Of a DNA stretch of 8,287 nucleotides, positions 6,559 through 8,287 are shown piece by piece. This DNA comes from JANXVV01 sp038230975 (GTDB taxonomy: Bacteria > Planctomycetota > Phycisphaerae > Tepidisphaerales > Tepidisphaeraceae). The notes beneath the pieces were generated by a model that had not been told where the DNA came from, did not search any database, and was given only the letters and a program-made list of their open reading frames with translations. The stretch's first letter is position 1. Each line of letters begins with the position of its first letter. A program made the position numbers and the translations under genes. The DNA lies in the NCBI GenBank assembly GCA_038230975.1, contig JBBRMF010000234.1:1-8287 (forward strand), read 5' to 3'.

Positions 6559-8287
6559 ATGCCCGAACAACCCGACCCCAAACTTCGCACCGCTTCTCCG
6601 CCACCCAACCTCACGGAGCCCTCTTCCCACGCCTACGCCGAGCTCGATCTGGTGACCAACTTCTCTTTCCTGCGAGGGGCCTCCCACGCCGATGAACTCG
6701 TCAACCGCGCCGCCGAGCTAGGCTACCGCGCCATTGCCGTCACCGATCACAACAGCCTCGCCGGCGTGGTCCGCGCTCATGAAGCCGCCAAAACCGCCAA
6801 CCTTAAATTACTCATCGGCACACGACTGATCCTCGCCGATGCGCCTGATCTATTGGTATGGGTCACCGATCGCCCCGCCTACGCCCGGCTCTGCCGCCTG
6901 CTGACGCTCGGCAAGCGGCGCGCTGCCAAGGGTGAATGCACGCTCCATCTGGCCGACGTTCTCGATCATGCCGACGGATTGCTCGCCGCCATGGTCCCGC
7001 CGGATATTTTAAACGACCAAGCCGTCAGCGCCCTTCGCCAACTGCGCGGCGAACTCGGTGATCGCTTTTCTCTCACCGCCACCTGCTCGCTCGGCGGTGA
7101 TGACCAAGGCCGCCTCCGCACCCTGGCCGATCTCGGTCGCACCTTCAACACGCCGCTCGTCGCCACGAATGCCGTTCATTATCACGATCCTTCGCGCCGT
7201 CGTTTACAGGATGTGCTCACCTGCATTCGTCATGGCTGCACCCTGCCCGAAGCCGGGTTCCGCCTCTTCGCCAACGGCGAGCGATATCTCAAACCCACCG
7301 CCTCTGTGCATCGCCTTTTCATCCATCACCCGCAGGCAATTCAGCGCACGATGGAAATCGCCGACCGCTGCACTTTCTCACTCGATGAACTGCGATACGA
7401 ATACCCCGATGAACTGGCCCCCGCCGGCCAATCGGTGATCGATTACCTCGCCGAACTCACTTGGGCCGGTGCCGCCGGTCGCTATCCAAACGGCATCCCC
7501 ACCGATGTTCGCGATCGCATTCTTTATGAGCTCAAATTGATCAGCAGCCTGCATTACGAGGCTTATTTTCTCACTGTTTATGATCTGGTTCGCTTCGCCC
7601 GCTCGCGCGATATTTTATGTCAGGGCCGTGGCTCCGCTGCCAACTCCGCCGTCTGTTACTGCCTCGGGGTCACCTCGGTTGATCCGGCTAAATCCGACAT
7701 GCTCTTCGAGCGATTCGTCAGTGCCGCGCGCGATGAACCGCCCGATATCGATGTCGATTTTGAACACGAACGCCGCGAAGAAGTCATCCAGTATGTCTAC
7801 GAAAAATATGGCCGTGAACGCGCCGGCATGACTGCCGAGGTCATCACCTATCGCGGTCGATCCGCCGTGCGCGATGTCGGTAAAGCCCTCGGGCTCGGCC
7901 TCGATTTAGTCGATCAGATGGCCAAGAAACTCGAAGGCTGGAGCCGCGGAACCATCGCGCCCGAGCAACTTAAAGAACTCGGGCTGAACCCCGATGATCG
8001 CACTGTCCGATTAGTCATCGAGCTCACCAGCCAACTGCTCGGCTTCCCCCGGCACCTCAGCCAGCACGTCGGTGGCCTCGTCATGACGCGCGGCTTGCTC
8101 TGCGAGCTGGTCCCCATTGAAAACGCCAGCATGGAAGATCGCACGGTCATCGAATGGGACAAAGACGACATCGACGCGCTGGGCATTCTCAAGGTTGATG
8201 TGCTGGCTCTCGGCATGCTCACCTGCATTTCCAAGTGCCTCAAGCTGATCAACGAGAAGGTGGCATGGGCGTCTCGCCCGTGCTTTC
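6559..8287 (+). CDS. dnaE2: DnaE2 (ImuC), error-prone DNA polymerase III alpha subunit, 5' part
   Basis: This encodes the mutasome's polymerase; 576 codons are present and the gene continues past the right edge (full DnaE2 proteins are usually about 1,000-1,100 residues). The N-terminal PHP domain begins YAELDLVTNFSFLRGASH; the usual ELH histidine is Asp here. Family marks follow: CQGRGSAANSAVCYCLGVTSVDP, then EPPDIDVDFEHERREEVIQYV with catalytic D398 and D400, RHLSQHVGGLVMT, and LVPIENASMEDRTVIEWDKDD. The third catalytic Asp is D547 in KVDVLALGML, so the active site looks intact. ATG 6559 is used because it starts directly after the palindromic element and puts the PHP motif at a normal distance; there is no clear ribosome-binding site, so translation may depend on imuB. 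At 8260 the coding sequence enters a palindromic repeat, still in frame to the edge (VAWASRPCF). Whether the frame survives beyond it cannot be seen. Confidence 0.92.
   Translation, partial: MPEQPDPKLRTASPPPNLTEPSSHAYAELDLVTNFSFLRGASHADELVNRAAELGYRAIAVTDHNSLAGVVRAHEAAKTANLKLLIGTRLILADAPDLLVWVTDRPAYARLCRLLTLGKRRAAKGECTLHLADVLDHADGLLAAMVPPDILNDQAVSALRQLRGELGDRFSLTATCSLGGDDQGRLRTLADLGRTFNTPLVATNAVHYHDPSRRRLQDVLTCIRHGCTLPEAGFRLFANGERYLKPTASVHRLFIHHPQAIQRTMEIADRCTFSLDELRYEYPDELAPAGQSVIDYLAELTWAGAAGRYPNGIPTDVRDRILYELKLISSLHYEAYFLTVYDLVRFARSRDILCQGRGSAANSAVCYCLGVTSVDPAKSDMLFERFVSAARDEPPDIDVDFEHERREEVIQYVYEKYGRERAGMTAEVITYRGRSAVRDVGKALGLGLDLVDQMAKKLEGWSRGTIAPEQLKELGLNPDDRTVRLVIELTSQLLGFPRHLSQHVGGLVMTRGLLCELVPIENASMEDRTVIEWDKDDIDALGILKVDVLALGMLTCISKCLKLINEKVAWASRPCF
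8260..8287 (+). repeat. Copy of the palindromic element inside dnaE2, cut by the window edge
   Basis: All 28 bases here are identical to 6476-6503, the left arm and first loop bases of the intergenic element. The copy begins after codons for LKLINEK of DnaE2, 20 residues after catalytic D547, and is read in frame as VAWASRPCF. The complementary right arm, if present, lies outside the window. In other DnaE2 proteins I recall this as a variable linker leading into the LATIP-type segment. Confidence 0.85.

Noticed and set aside
4922..8287. CRISPR array or tandem repeat array
   Set aside because: Repeat copies are few, irregularly spaced, of two different classes and partly coding; there are no regular spacers and no cas genes.

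Overview
The window most resembles a member of the Planctomycetota, or a related PVC-group bacterium such as Verrucomicrobiota. The grounds are a secreted protein joining an alpha/alpha-barrel domain to tandem DUF4159-type domains, an imuA-imuB-dnaE2 operon of the style common in those groups, and abundant short palindromic and 'attcgtcatt'-type interspersed repeats of kinds I associate with their genomes. This placement is inference; no rRNA or marker gene is present.

Layout. Positions 1-1369 (minus strand) hold most of an IS4-family (Tn5/IS50-like) transposase. Its 3' end lies beyond the left edge, and a missing T near codon 14 separates its start codon from the rest of the protein. Positions 1516-3846 (minus) encode a 776-residue exported protein of unknown function, with an N-terminal prenyltransferase/squalene-cyclase-like barrel and two DUF4159-like modules. 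A 319-bp AT-rich divergent intergenic region (3847-4165) follows, with a palindrome resembling a LexA operator and a short tandem 'catccgtg' repeat. From 4166 to the right edge (plus strand) runs a mutagenic translesion-synthesis operon: imuA (4166-4885), imuB (4794-6473, overlapping imuA by 92 bp) and dnaE2/imuC (6559 to beyond 8287).

How the genes work together. ImuA (RecA-like), ImuB (catalytically dead Y-family homologue that bridges to the sliding clamp) and DnaE2 (error-prone C-family polymerase) form the damage-induced mutasome known from Caulobacter and Mycobacterium. All three are recognisable here, and DnaE2 keeps its catalytic aspartates.

Main point of interest. The operon is riddled with interspersed repeats, three of them inside coding sequence and read through in frame. 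A 109-bp inverted-repeat element is embedded in the N-terminal part of imuB. An 'attcgtcatt' cluster is embedded in imuB just before its C-terminal domain. At the right edge, 28 nt identical to the palindromic element in the imuB-dnaE2 gap are embedded in dnaE2, right after the third catalytic aspartate. These look like protein-embedded palindromic repeats tolerated in variable loops, comparable in principle to Rickettsia palindromic elements.
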